From Bacteroidota bacterium (GTDB lineage: Bacteria; Bacteroidota; Bacteroidia; Bacteroidales; VadinHA17), in contig JAKLFN010000049.1 of assembly GCA_022711195.1 (NCBI GenBank), forward strand, positions 1 through 11,664: a stretch of 11,664 nucleotides of DNA, read 5' to 3'. Position numbers and translations under genes: made by a program. The notes below the pieces were generated by a model, which saw nothing but the letters and a program-made list of their open reading frames with translations, searched no databases and had not been told where the DNA came from. Each line of letters starts with the position of its first letter. Position 1 is the first letter of the stretch. Positions 1-7,187 of the stretch are shown here, piece by piece.

Positions 1-1463
1 CACTTCCTATCGCCTCAGGAATGGGACAGATGGAAGCTGTAATAGCTCCAATGATAGTATCGGCAATAGGTATCTTCCTGTCAATAGCAGGTGTATACCT
101 GGTTAGGACAAAAGAGTCCGCAACACCCAAAGCTCTTCTCCGTGCACTGCTTCTTGGTACCGGCGGAAGCTCAGCTCTCATACTTGTCGTACTGGCAATC
201 ATGGCAGGTGTTGACATGATCACATGGGGTGTCTTTGGCTCTGCAGTAGCAGGTCTTCTCGCTGGTGTAATTATCGGGCAATCAACAGAATACTATACTT
301 CCGATGCCAATAAGCCAACACAAGGTATTGCTAAACAGGCTCAGCAGGGCCCTGCAACCGTGATAATTGAAGGAATGGCTGTTGGAATGTCTTCAACATG
401 GGTACCGGTAGTAACTATCGTTGCCGGCATTATCGCAGCATTCGGCTTCGCTGGCGGTTTTAACAATTTTGCCATGGGTGTTTATGGCATCGGCTTTGCC
501 GCTGTAGGAATGCTTTCGACACTCGGTGTAACACTTGCTACCGACGCTTTTGGACCAATTGCTGACAATGCCGGTGGTAACGCCGAAATGTCGGAACTTC
601 CGAAAGAAGTCAGGGAAAGAACAGATGCCCTTGATGGCCTCGGAAATACAACAGCAGCAACAGGTAAAGGATTTGCCATCGGCTCTGCAGCATTAACAGC
701 GCTTGCACTTATGGCAGCCTATATGGAAGAGGTCAGGCTCTGGCTGGGACGCCTTATTGATAAAGCACCTGACGGTTTCAAGCAGATAGGCGATGTATTG
801 TTCTATAACTCAACAGTGCCTGCTGTTCAGGACGGGCAGACAGCTGTTCAGATAACCACCGCAACAATAAAAGATTTCGCAAATGCATATGATCTTTCAC
901 TCTTTAACCCGATACTTCTCGGGGGAGTATTCATAGGCGCAATGATGGCATTTCTCTTCAGCTCAATGAGCATGAAAGCTGTCGGACGTGCTGCAGGCAG
1001 TATGGTTGAGGAAGTAAGACGCCAGTTCCGTGAAATACCCGGGATAATGGAAGGAAAAGCAAAACCCGAATATGCAAAATGTGTTGCAATTTCAACAGCG
1101 GGTGCACAGAAAGAGATGCTTGTGCCTTCACTCATGGCTATAGCTGTTCCTCTTCTGGTCGGAGTCCTTTTTGGAGTACCCGGAGTAATCGGGCTGCTGG
1201 CAGGCGGTATGAGTGCCGGATTCGTTCTGGCAAGCATGCTTAACAATGCCGGTGGTGCATGGGATAATGCTAAAAAATATATTGAACGCGGCAACTACGG
1301 AGGCAAGAAGAGCGAACCTCATAAAGCATCTGTTGTAGGTGATACAGTAGGAGATCCTTTCAAAGATACTTCAGGCCCTGCTCTTAATATCCTTATTAAA
1401 CTGATGTCGATGGTTTCAGTGGTCCTCGCAGGCCTTACTGTGGCTTTCAGTATTTTTGGTTAA
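1..1463 (+). CDS. hppA: Membrane-bound K+-dependent pyrophosphatase, C-terminal part (5' end outside window)
   Basis: This is an integral membrane ion pump that hydrolyses cytosolic pyrophosphate and moves H+ and/or Na+ across the inner membrane. The frame is open from base 3 ([13 protein letters not shown]...), so the first ATG at base 21 is internal. About 486 residues are present; the family usually has about 700 or more, so the first transmembrane helices and the first PPi-binding motif (DVGADLVGK type) lie to the left. Counting from the internal Met, the remaining active-site motifs are intact: [10 protein letters not shown] (181-190), [17 protein letters not shown] (208-224), AWDNAKK (413-419) and [14 protein letters not shown] (440-453). 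Ala212 and Gly215 in the GNTTAATG motif are the pair found in K+-dependent enzymes; K+-independent ones have Lys at the Ala position. The TM6 glutamate that helps to tell Na+ from H+ pumps is outside the window, so the ion cannot be named. Many hydrophobic segments fit the polytopic fold. A hairpin follows the stop codon. Confidence 0.97.
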   Translation, partial: LPIASGMGQMEAVIAPMIVSAIGIFLSIAGVYLVRTKESATPKALLRALLLGTGGSSALILVVLAIMAGVDMITWGVFGSAVAGLLAGVIIGQSTEYYTSDANKPTQGIAKQAQQGPATVIIEGMAVGMSSTWVPVVTIVAGIIAAFGFAGGFNNFAMGVYGIGFAAVGMLSTLGVTLATDAFGPIADNAGGNAEMSELPKEVRERTDALDGLGNTTAATGKGFAIGSAALTALALMAAYMEEVRLWLGRLIDKAPDGFKQIGDVLFYNSTVPAVQDGQTAVQITTATIKDFANAYDLSLFNPILLGGVFIGAMMAFLFSSMSMKAVGRAAGSMVEEVRRQFREIPGIMEGKAKPEYAKCVAISTAGAQKEMLVPSLMAIAVPLLVGVLFGVPGVIGLLAGGMSAGFVLASMLNNAGGAWDNAKKYIERGNYGGKKSEPHKASVVGDTVGDPFKDTSGPALNILIKLMSMVSVVLAGLTVAFSIFG

Positions 1464-1486
1464 TAGTTGTATTACAATAGATTATA

Positions 1487-1524
1487 GTAGAGACGTCCTT
1501 GCCGGGCGTCTCTACATCTTTTTA
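1487..1524 (+). terminator. Strong hairpin with T-run after hppA; possible dispersed palindrome
   Basis: GTAGAGACGTCC (1487-1498) pairs with GGGCGTCTCTAC (1504-1515), giving a 12-bp stem with one G-T wobble and a 5-base loop (TTGCC). ATCTTTTT follows (1516-1523). This fits an intrinsic terminator for hppA. The arm GTAGAGACG...CGTCTCTAC also resembles a short palindrome that I recall as scattered through several bacterial genomes, so it may be a repeat doing terminator duty. The T-run ends only three bases before the next ATG. Confidence 0.7.
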
Positions 1525-1526
1525 TA

Positions 1527-2492
1527 ATGGATCCGATGACCCTCCCGACAATCGCAGATATTCGCTCGGCACATGAACGGATAAAACCATTTATTCACCA
1601 TACTCCCGTTCTTACATCCCATCAGCTTAACGGTATTTTCGGCTGTAATCTTTTTTTTAAATGCGAGAATCTCCAGAAAGTCGGTGCCTTCAAGTTCAGG
1701 GGTGCTTCCAATGCAATACTGTCTCTTTCGGAGGATGAAAAGAGAAAAGGAGTTGTCACACATTCGTCGGGTAATCATGCCGCGGCTCTGGCACTTGCTG
1801 CCCGCATGAACGGCGTAAAAGCAAGGATCGTAATGCCCGAAACGGCTCCGGCGGTCAAGAAAAATGCTGTTGCAGGATATGGCGCTGAGATTACCTTCTG
1901 CAAACCGACACTTCAGGCCCGTGAAGAGACCACAAATATGATTATAAGGGAAACAGGGGCGACACTCGTCCATCCTTATGATAATTTCAACGTTATCTGC
2001 GGCCAGGGAACAGCCGTTCTTGAACTGATTGAAGATCAGAAAGATCTTGAGATCATTGTTGCTCCGGTTGGAGGAGGAGGGCTGATGAGCGGAACATCAA
2101 CAGCAGCAAAAGGCATCAACTGCACGATAAAGGTTATTGGCGCTGAACCGGTTAATGCTAACGATGCATGGAAATCATTAAAAACAGGAATACTTACACC
2201 TTCTGTTAATCCTTTAACAATTGCCGACGGACTGCTCACTTCGCTGAGCGAACTGACATTCTCGGTAATCAGGAAGAATGTCGACGACATTTTTACCGTA
2301 ACCGAAGATTCGATCATTGATTGTATGCTCCTTGTATGGGAGAGAATGAAGATTATAATTGAACCTTCTTCGGCAACAGTTCTTGCTGCCGTTAAAGAAA
2401 ATCAGGATTTCTTCAGGGGAAAGAAAGTCGGCCTTATCATTTCAGGCGGGAATGTCGACTTCAGGAAACTGCCTTTCAGTCAGGTATCCTGA
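1527..2492 (+). CDS. PLP-dependent serine/threonine dehydratase, serine racemase-like (fold type II)
   Basis: This is a cytosolic PLP enzyme of the threonine dehydratase/serine racemase family, expected to deaminate L-serine, L-threonine or 3-hydroxyaspartate, or to racemise serine. At 321 residues it has the length of a catalytic domain alone, with no ACT regulatory domain. The PLP-binding Lys56 lies in GAFKFRGA (53-60). SSGNH (80-84) carries a second serine aligned with the catalytic Ser84 of mammalian serine racemase; IlvA/TdcB-type dehydratases usually have SAGNH here. The glycine loop GGGGLMSG (182-189) binds the PLP phosphate. Glu207, Ala211 and Asp213 in AEPVNAND match the spacing of the divalent-metal site of serine racemase (E210/A214/D216). 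EPSSATVLAA (279-288) completes the fold. The family-typical start may be Met4 (base 1536, MTLPTIADI). No clear ribosome-binding site is visible and the start sits just after a hairpin. The last 17 bases overlap the convergent hydrolase gene. The exact substrate cannot be told from sequence. Confidence 0.88.
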   Translation: MDPMTLPTIADIRSAHERIKPFIHHTPVLTSHQLNGIFGCNLFFKCENLQKVGAFKFRGASNAILSLSEDEKRKGVVTHSSGNHAAALALAARMNGVKARIVMPETAPAVKKNAVAGYGAEITFCKPTLQAREETTNMIIRETGATLVHPYDNFNVICGQGTAVLELIEDQKDLEIIVAPVGGGGLMSGTSTAAKGINCTIKVIGAEPVNANDAWKSLKTGILTPSVNPLTIADGLLTSLSELTFSVIRKNVDDIFTVTEDSIIDCMLLVWERMKIIIEPSSATVLAAVKENQDFFRGKKVGLIISGGNVDFRKLPFSQVS

Positions 2493-3555
2493 ACCAGGCG
2501 GAAACCGGGTAATGATCTGAAAATTTTACTTTCGTAATCTCAAAATACCTGCTTTCGAGCGATCCGTTATAAAGAATATAGTCGATACGATTTGCAGGAT
2601 AATTGCCCCGGTAAGTAAAACCGGCACCGTAACCGGAATGTACAAATGAATCCTTTAATCCCTTACGGATCTTCCTGTATGAATAGGAAACAGGTGTATC
2701 GTTGAAATCACCGGCTACAATAACCGGGTATGGCGATTTGTCGATAGCGTCTTTGAGAACATTGGCCTGGTGCGCCCTGCTCCTGAAAGCTTTTGCAAGG
2801 CTCAGGGACAGATTCTTCATCGAGGTGATGGCCTCTTTATCTGCAGGATCGGTTAATTCTTCAAGGAATGAACGCTCCATCTTTTTCAGCCGGAACGACT
2901 GCAGGTGATTGTTGAAGATCCTGATTGTATCGGTACCGATAACAATATCAGAGAAGATCGACAGACTCGATGAACCCGGATGTTTGATTGTTCCCTTTGT
3001 GACTATCGGAAACCGGCTGAAGGTTATTATACCATAATACCTGTTCCTACCGCTGCCAATCAGCCTCGAATGTGAATAATACCTGCCTCCCAAACCTTCT
3101 TTCATAGCCATCTCTTTTTCATAGGGACTGCCATTTACATAAAATTCCTGGAGACAGATTATATCAGGTTTCTGAGCCTTCAAAAATGCAATCACTTTCT
3201 TTTCAGAGCTTGAATTTGGGTTTTCATAATTATTGAAGAGCCTTACATTATAACTCATTACCTTGATAGTATCTTTTTTGCTTCCTGCAGGTTTGGAAAT
3301 CTTGATGAAGTTCGAAAGGTGTGTTATTCCTATGGCAATAGCAGCAACGGAAATCAATGCTTCATACTTAAGTAGTATTGCCCAGGTAAGGGCAAACAAT
3401 ATATTGATCAGCAGAAGATAAGGATAGGCCAGACCAAACAGGGCAGGTAATGCAATAACTTCGGGACTGATATGTACTGAAAGGTATGAGATTAACAGTG
3501 AAGCTGCAAAAAGCAGATTCAAAACCAGCAGCCCTCTTTTTATAAACTTTCTCAA
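2476..3555 (-). CDS. Membrane-anchored endonuclease/exonuclease/phosphatase (EEP) family hydrolase
   Basis: This is a DNase I-like fold (EEP superfamily) metal-dependent phosphodiesterase of unknown substrate. Residues 8-80 contain about three hydrophobic helices after a basic start (MRKFIKRG). With the positive-inside rule this would place the catalytic domain (about 97-359) in the periplasm. The catalytic landmarks are complete: Asn103 in MSYNVR, Glu137 in CLQEF, His217 in NNHLQS, Asp283 and Asn285 in AGDFND, Asp325 in RIDYIL, and Asp347/His348 in SDHYP. The start is TTG (3555-3553), because no ATG occurs until the catalytic domain and the N-terminal helices are typical of relatives. The upstream rhomboid stop (TGA, 3561-3559) is in the same frame, with only one codon (CAG) between. 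Translation is therefore probably coupled, and readthrough is conceivable. It is the last gene of the rhomboid unit, and its 3' end overlaps the convergent dehydratase by 17 bases. Confidence 0.87.
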   Translation of the reverse strand: MRKFIKRGLLVLNLLFAASLLISYLSVHISPEVIALPALFGLAYPYLLLINILFALTWAILLKYEALISVAAIAIGITHLSNFIKISKPAGSKKDTIKVMSYNVRLFNNYENPNSSSEKKVIAFLKAQKPDIICLQEFYVNGSPYEKEMAMKEGLGGRYYSHSRLIGSGRNRYYGIITFSRFPIVTKGTIKHPGSSSLSIFSDIVIGTDTIRIFNNHLQSFRLKKMERSFLEELTDPADKEAITSMKNLSLSLAKAFRSRAHQANVLKDAIDKSPYPVIVAGDFNDTPVSYSYRKIRKGLKDSFVHSGYGAGFTYRGNYPANRIDYILYNGSLESRYFEITKVKFSDHYPVSAWFRIPD

Positions 3556-3558
3556 CTG

Positions 3559-4446
3559 TCAGTTTTTTTTCTGGCTTTCACTGAAAAGCATTTCTTTTTC
3601 TTCTTTGGTAAGGCTGTCATAGCCTCCTTTCGATATTTTATCGAGTATCAGGTTTATTTTTGCCTGGCGCTCCGACCTGGTCTTGTTATATTCATAGTCG
3701 GTAACATTCTTCTTATAGGTTACCTTCATCTTTTTTCCCGGCTTCAGAAAGGTCGCAATCGAATCGATGATCCGGTTGATACCTTTTCCCATGTCGCGGC
3801 CCTTTCTCATGTTAAGGATATACAAGTATCCGAATGCCGCGCCACCGATATGAGCAAGCTTGCCACCGGTATTCTCCTGGAATTCCATGAACGAGGTAAG
3901 TACAAAGATCCCGAGTGCAAGGTAAATGATCCTGACCCTGCCAAGGATCAGAAGATTGATTGTATAATCGGGCACATATGCTGCAATGGCAATAACAATG
4001 GCCATGACAGATGCCGATGCACCTATTGCTACCGACTGTGTCAGCTGATCGCTGAAGACAGGGAAAACATTATATGAAAGAACATAAACCACGGCACCGC
4101 TTATTCCTCCAAGGATATATACTGAAACAAGCTTCTTCTGATCGAGATATTCAAGAAATATCTTTCCGAACCAGTAAAGCCATAGCATATTGAAAAGAAT
4201 ATGCCAGATATCCTTATGAGTGAACATGTATGTAATTATGGTCCAGGGCTTCAGCAGTATTGTCCGCAGGGAAGCAGGCACAGCGAGCTGATTTATGATC
4301 TTTTCCTGCAGAACCGGATTATTCATGAGGAAGCCTGTGGCATACAGAATGAGAATTGCCAGATAAACAGCGCTGTTTATATAAATAAGCCTGGTAAGAT
4401 AATTACCTCTAGTGAAGCTTCTTTTTATGTCGTTCCAGAGTCCCAT
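3559..4446 (-). CDS. Rhomboid intramembrane serine protease with C-terminal soluble tail
   Basis: This is a polytopic inner-membrane protease that cleaves transmembrane segments of other proteins. The 295 residues contain about six hydrophobic helices. The rhomboid signature is complete: His82 and Asn86 in HILFN, the nucleophile Ser144 in GASAS, and the base His199 in AHIGGAAFGY. After the membrane domain (about residue 212) comes a basic, charged tail ending in a short helical segment (residues about 262-290, around ILDKISKGGYDSLTKEE). I recall such tails on Bacteroidota rhomboids (annotated as a DUF6576-like domain), but this is from memory. The start ATG overlaps the stop of the upstream rhomboid gene as TGATG, which suggests translational coupling. 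The downstream EEP gene follows in the same frame after a single TGA. Substrate unknown. Confidence 0.92.
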   Translation of the reverse strand: MGLWNDIKRSFTRGNYLTRLIYINSAVYLAILILYATGFLMNNPVLQEKIINQLAVPASLRTILLKPWTIITYMFTHKDIWHILFNMLWLYWFGKIFLEYLDQKKLVSVYILGGISGAVVYVLSYNVFPVFSDQLTQSVAIGASASVMAIVIAIAAYVPDYTINLLILGRVRIIYLALGIFVLTSFMEFQENTGGKLAHIGGAAFGYLYILNMRKGRDMGKGINRIIDSIATFLKPGKKMKVTYKKNVTDYEYNKTRSERQAKINLILDKISKGGYDSLTKEEKEMLFSESQKKN

Positions 4447-5174
4447 CAGTAGAGTGTAGTGGTAGTTTTACGCCAGTACCTGATAAGAAGGTAGCCGAAG
4501 AGCATACCGCCTATATGGGCAAAATGTGCGATATTGCTGCCCTCCTGGGTAAAGGCAAGAATAAGCTCAAGTGCGCCATAGATCAGCACAAAATATTTTG
4601 CCCTGATAGGTATCGGCGGAAATATAATCATCAGCTGTGTATTGGGGAAGAGGACTCCGAAAGCAAGGAGGATACCGAAAACAGCCCCGGAAGCACCCAT
4701 TGTGGGGGTGTTAAGGAGTGCCTGCAGCGACTGCATAACAATATTTGAATACTCACCCGACATACCCTCATTAATTACCGTCTGAACGGCTTCAGGTGTA
4801 AGCATCCTTGAAAGGTAGGTGTACTGAATTGCAATGACCGACTCATGCAGAAAAAGGGCACCGAGACCGGTAACAAAATAATATGTAAGAAAACGCTTCG
4901 GTCCCCACACATTCTCAAGCGCCTGACCAAAGATGAAAAGTGCATACATATTGAAGAAAATATGCATGAAATCGGCATGTGTGAACATGTGGGAAATGAT
5001 CTGAATAGGGGTGAAACTCTCAGATTTCGGAAAGTATATTCCAAGGATCTCCCTCAGATCTATATTAAATGCCCTGGCACCTATATAATATGCAACGAAC
5101 ACAACCGTGTTGAGAAGAATAATATTCTTGACAACAGGGGTCATGTTCAGAAAACCTCTTCCGTATCCGTTCAT
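4446..5174 (-). CDS. Rhomboid intramembrane serine protease, first of a tandem pair
   Basis: This is a compact 242-residue rhomboid protease of the inner membrane with no added soluble domain. The catalytic residues are visible: His71 and Asn75 in HIFFN (oxyanion/active-site region), Ser162 in MGASGAVFG, and His220 in AHIGGMLFGY. The conserved FxxxxxHxxxNM pattern and the ENVWGPKRF motif after helix 2 agree with the family. A longer than usual loop lies at about 112-155 between helices 3 and 4, rich in polar residues (SRMLTPEAVQ). It clearly differs in sequence from the next rhomboid, so the pair is not a recent duplication. A good Bacteroidota promoter lies 39-69 bases upstream of the ATG. 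The stop overlaps the next start (TGATG), so the two proteins are probably made together. Substrate unknown. Confidence 0.93.
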   Translation of the reverse strand: MNGYGRGFLNMTPVVKNIILLNTVVFVAYYIGARAFNIDLREILGIYFPKSESFTPIQIISHMFTHADFMHIFFNMYALFIFGQALENVWGPKRFLTYYFVTGLGALFLHESVIAIQYTYLSRMLTPEAVQTVINEGMSGEYSNIVMQSLQALLNTPTMGASGAVFGILLAFGVLFPNTQLMIIFPPIPIRAKYFVLIYGALELILAFTQEGSNIAHFAHIGGMLFGYLLIRYWRKTTTTLY

Positions 5175-5212
5175 CTCGGGATTTTAATTATCAACTCTTT
5201 CAATTGTCGCGC

Positions 5213-5243
5213 CAAAGCTAATTTTTTTCCATTAACAGACAAT
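5213..5243 (-). promoter_or_regulatory. Bacteroidota-type promoter for the rhomboid-rhomboid-EEP unit
   Basis: Read on the minus strand, ATTG (5243-5240) is followed by 19 bases and then TAGCTTTG (5220-5213). This matches the Bacteroides-type promoter (-33 TTTG or TTG, about 19 bases, -7 TAnnTTTG). The predicted start of transcription is near 5206, giving a leader of about 32 bases before the ATG at 5174. A small inverted repeat, ACAGA-CAA-TCTGT (5235-5247), covers the -33 box and could be an operator, though it is short. The promoter starts just after the mutL stop, so the rhomboid unit can be expressed independently of mutL. Confidence 0.6.
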
Positions 5244-5255
5244 CTGTCATGGCTG

Positions 5256-7067
5256 CTATTTAAACTTTCTGTCAAGTTCTTCCAGGGAAACTATACTGAC
5301 TACCGGTTTCCCTTTTGGTGAATAATTTGGAGAGGCACATGCAAATAAAGAGTCGAAGATATCTTCCATTTCTGCCTGTGTCAGCTTCCGTCCGTATGGA
5401 ATAGCGGCAGCACCTGCCATTGCCGCGGCAAGTCTCTCCTTTTCACCAGAGACAGGTCCGTTCTGGGTCAGTTTGTATTCATCAATGAATATCTTAAATA
5501 TCTCTTCCGGTGACGTTGTACTGTAGCCCGGAGGAGTGCTGGTAACACTTATTTTATTGCTCTCTGAAAAAATAATTGAATAACCCAGTATCCTCAGGTC
5601 ATTATCCATTTCTCTCAGAATCTGCCAGTCGGCCTGATTGAGTTCAATGGTGACAGGGAAGAGTTCAACCTGTGCAGCCGGATTCTTCATGCTCAGCGAC
5701 ACTAAATATCTTTCATACAGAATCCGCTCATGAGCTCTCTTTTGGTCAATAAGCATCAGACCCGACCGTACAGGACTGATAATATACTTATTCCTTATCT
5801 GAAACAGTTTCCGTTCTGCTTCAGGGTACTTTTCATTTTCCGGACCCGGACCTTCAGCTTCTCTTTCCAGTCCGGAGTATAATTTCTGCCATCCCGAAAT
5901 GTTTTCCCTTTCCTGACGGTCAGCAGAACCGGTTTTGCCGTTTGCACCTTCCTCTTCGTCGAAAGGATTATAATACGGATTGATCCTTATTTCAGGCTGC
6001 CCGGGGAAAGAAGCACCTGTTTTTTTAAGGGGGATATCAATCAATGCCTCATTTTCGAAATCAATCGACGGTACAATATTAAACCTGCCGAGAGCCTCCC
6101 GGACGGATGCCATAAGTATCTGCCAGATAGCCCGTTCGTCTTCAAATTTTATCTCGGTTTTTGTGGGATGTATGTTGATGTCAATAGCTGCCGGATCAGC
6201 CTCCATGAATATAAAATATGCAGGAATTACATCAGCCGGAAGAATATTATGGTATGCCTCCACAACGGCTTTATGAAAATAGGGGTGCTTCATGAACCTG
6301 TTGTTCACGAAGAAAAACTGCTCTCCATAGGTGCGCCTGGCACTCTCAGGCTTACCTGTGAATCCCTTTATTTTTATGAGTGTCGTTTCAGTTTCAAGGG
6401 TTATAAGATCCTGGTTGATCTGTTTTCCAAAAAGCCCGATAATCCTCTGCCTGTTATTTGAAGGAAGAAGATTATACAATTCAGTATCATTATGGTGAAG
6501 GGTAAATCGTATTTCAGGATGTGCCAGGGAGATCTTCTGGAACTCATTTATTATATGACGCAGCTCGGTAGTGTCCGATTTCAGGAATTTCCTCCGGGCA
6601 GGTACATTGAAGAAGAGGTTTTTCACAGAGAAACTTGATCCCTTTGGGCTGCTGCATGGTTCCTGCGATTCAACACGGGAGGCATTTATTATTACCAGAG
6701 TTCCTGTTTCCTGCTCTTCCTTTCTCGTCCTGAGCTCTACCATCGACACTGCTGCGATCGACGCCAGTGCTTCTCCGCGGAATCCCTTTGTCACTATTGA
6801 AAAAAGATCCTGTGCCGAGGCAATCTTCGAAGTGGCATGACGCTCAAATGCCAGGCGTGCATCTGTCTCCGACATGCCTGAACCGTCATCAACAACCTGT
6901 ATCAGGGTTTTACCAGAATCACGTATTATGACTGATATATTTTGTGCACTGGCATCAACAGCATTCTCCACAAGTTCCTTCACCACCGATGATGGCCTCT
7001 GAATTACTTCGCCGGCAGCAATCTGGTTTGCCACAGAATCGGGCAGGAGCTTTATGATATCAGCCAT
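5256..7067 (-). CDS. mutL: DNA mismatch repair protein MutL
   Basis: MutL is the ATP-dependent mediator that links MutS mismatch recognition to strand removal. The frame runs open to 7250, but the start is placed at ATG 7067-7065, because MADIIKLLPDSVANQIAAGE is the standard MutL beginning and the upstream extension would overlap the divergent gene. The protein has 603 residues. The GHKL ATPase is intact: Glu31 and Asn35 in ELVEN, DDGSG (60-64), RHATSK (77-82) and GFRGEAL (96-102), then PTKTEIKF (301-308). A polar linker (about 365-420) joins the C-terminal dimerisation domain. There DQKRAHERILYE (441-452) stands where endonuclease-type MutL has DQHA(X)2E(X)4E, and NYSPKGKP (581-588) stands where they have CPHGRP. 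The metal site therefore looks degenerate, perhaps a clade trait. A promoter box lies 25 bases upstream. Confidence 0.96.
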   Translation of the reverse strand: MADIIKLLPDSVANQIAAGEVIQRPSSVVKELVENAVDASAQNISVIIRDSGKTLIQVVDDGSGMSETDARLAFERHATSKIASAQDLFSIVTKGFRGEALASIAAVSMVELRTRKEEQETGTLVIINASRVESQEPCSSPKGSSFSVKNLFFNVPARRKFLKSDTTELRHIINEFQKISLAHPEIRFTLHHNDTELYNLLPSNNRQRIIGLFGKQINQDLITLETETTLIKIKGFTGKPESARRTYGEQFFFVNNRFMKHPYFHKAVVEAYHNILPADVIPAYFIFMEADPAAIDINIHPTKTEIKFEDERAIWQILMASVREALGRFNIVPSIDFENEALIDIPLKKTGASFPGQPEIRINPYYNPFDEEEGANGKTGSADRQERENISGWQKLYSGLEREAEGPGPENEKYPEAERKLFQIRNKYIISPVRSGLMLIDQKRAHERILYERYLVSLSMKNPAAQVELFPVTIELNQADWQILREMDNDLRILGYSIIFSESNKISVTSTPPGYSTTSPEEIFKIFIDEYKLTQNGPVSGEKERLAAAMAGAAAIPYGRKLTQAEMEDIFDSLFACASPNYSPKGKPVVSIVSLEELDRKFK

Positions 7068-7091
7068 CGGTTTTACCTGAAAAATCGTCAG

Positions 7092-7099
7092 CAAAGATA
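7092..7099 (-). promoter_or_regulatory. Probable -7 box for mutL
   Basis: On the minus strand TATCTTTG (7099-7092) matches TAnnTTTG, the Bacteroidota -7 box. It would place the transcript start near 7085, about 18 bases before the mutL ATG. No convincing TTG/TTTG box is found about 19 bases further upstream, so only half of the promoter is supported. Confidence 0.45.
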
Positions 7100-7163
7100 A
7101 AAATAATTGCTTTATAGGTCTTTGACCACCTGTATCAGCCGGGTTCATTCTAATCATTATCCT

Positions 7164-7171
7164 TATATTTG
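7164..7171 (+). promoter_or_regulatory. Probable -7 box for the secreted EEP hydrolase gene
   Basis: TATATTTG (7164-7171) matches TAnnTTTG on the plus strand, 16 bases before the ATG at 7188, so the transcript leader would be very short (about 10 bases). I do not see a matching -33 TTTG. With the mutL box it makes 7068-7187 a divergent promoter region. Confidence 0.4.
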
Positions 7172-7187
7172 AATAAAATTTTACCCG

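Noticed and set aside
848..1294. Long minus-strand open frame inside hppA
   Set aside because: It is a shadow of a strongly conserved coding sequence and has no recognisable protein features.
5235..5247. Small inverted repeat after mutL as an intrinsic terminator
   Set aside because: The stem is only 5 bp and is followed on the minus strand by A-rich, not T-rich, sequence.
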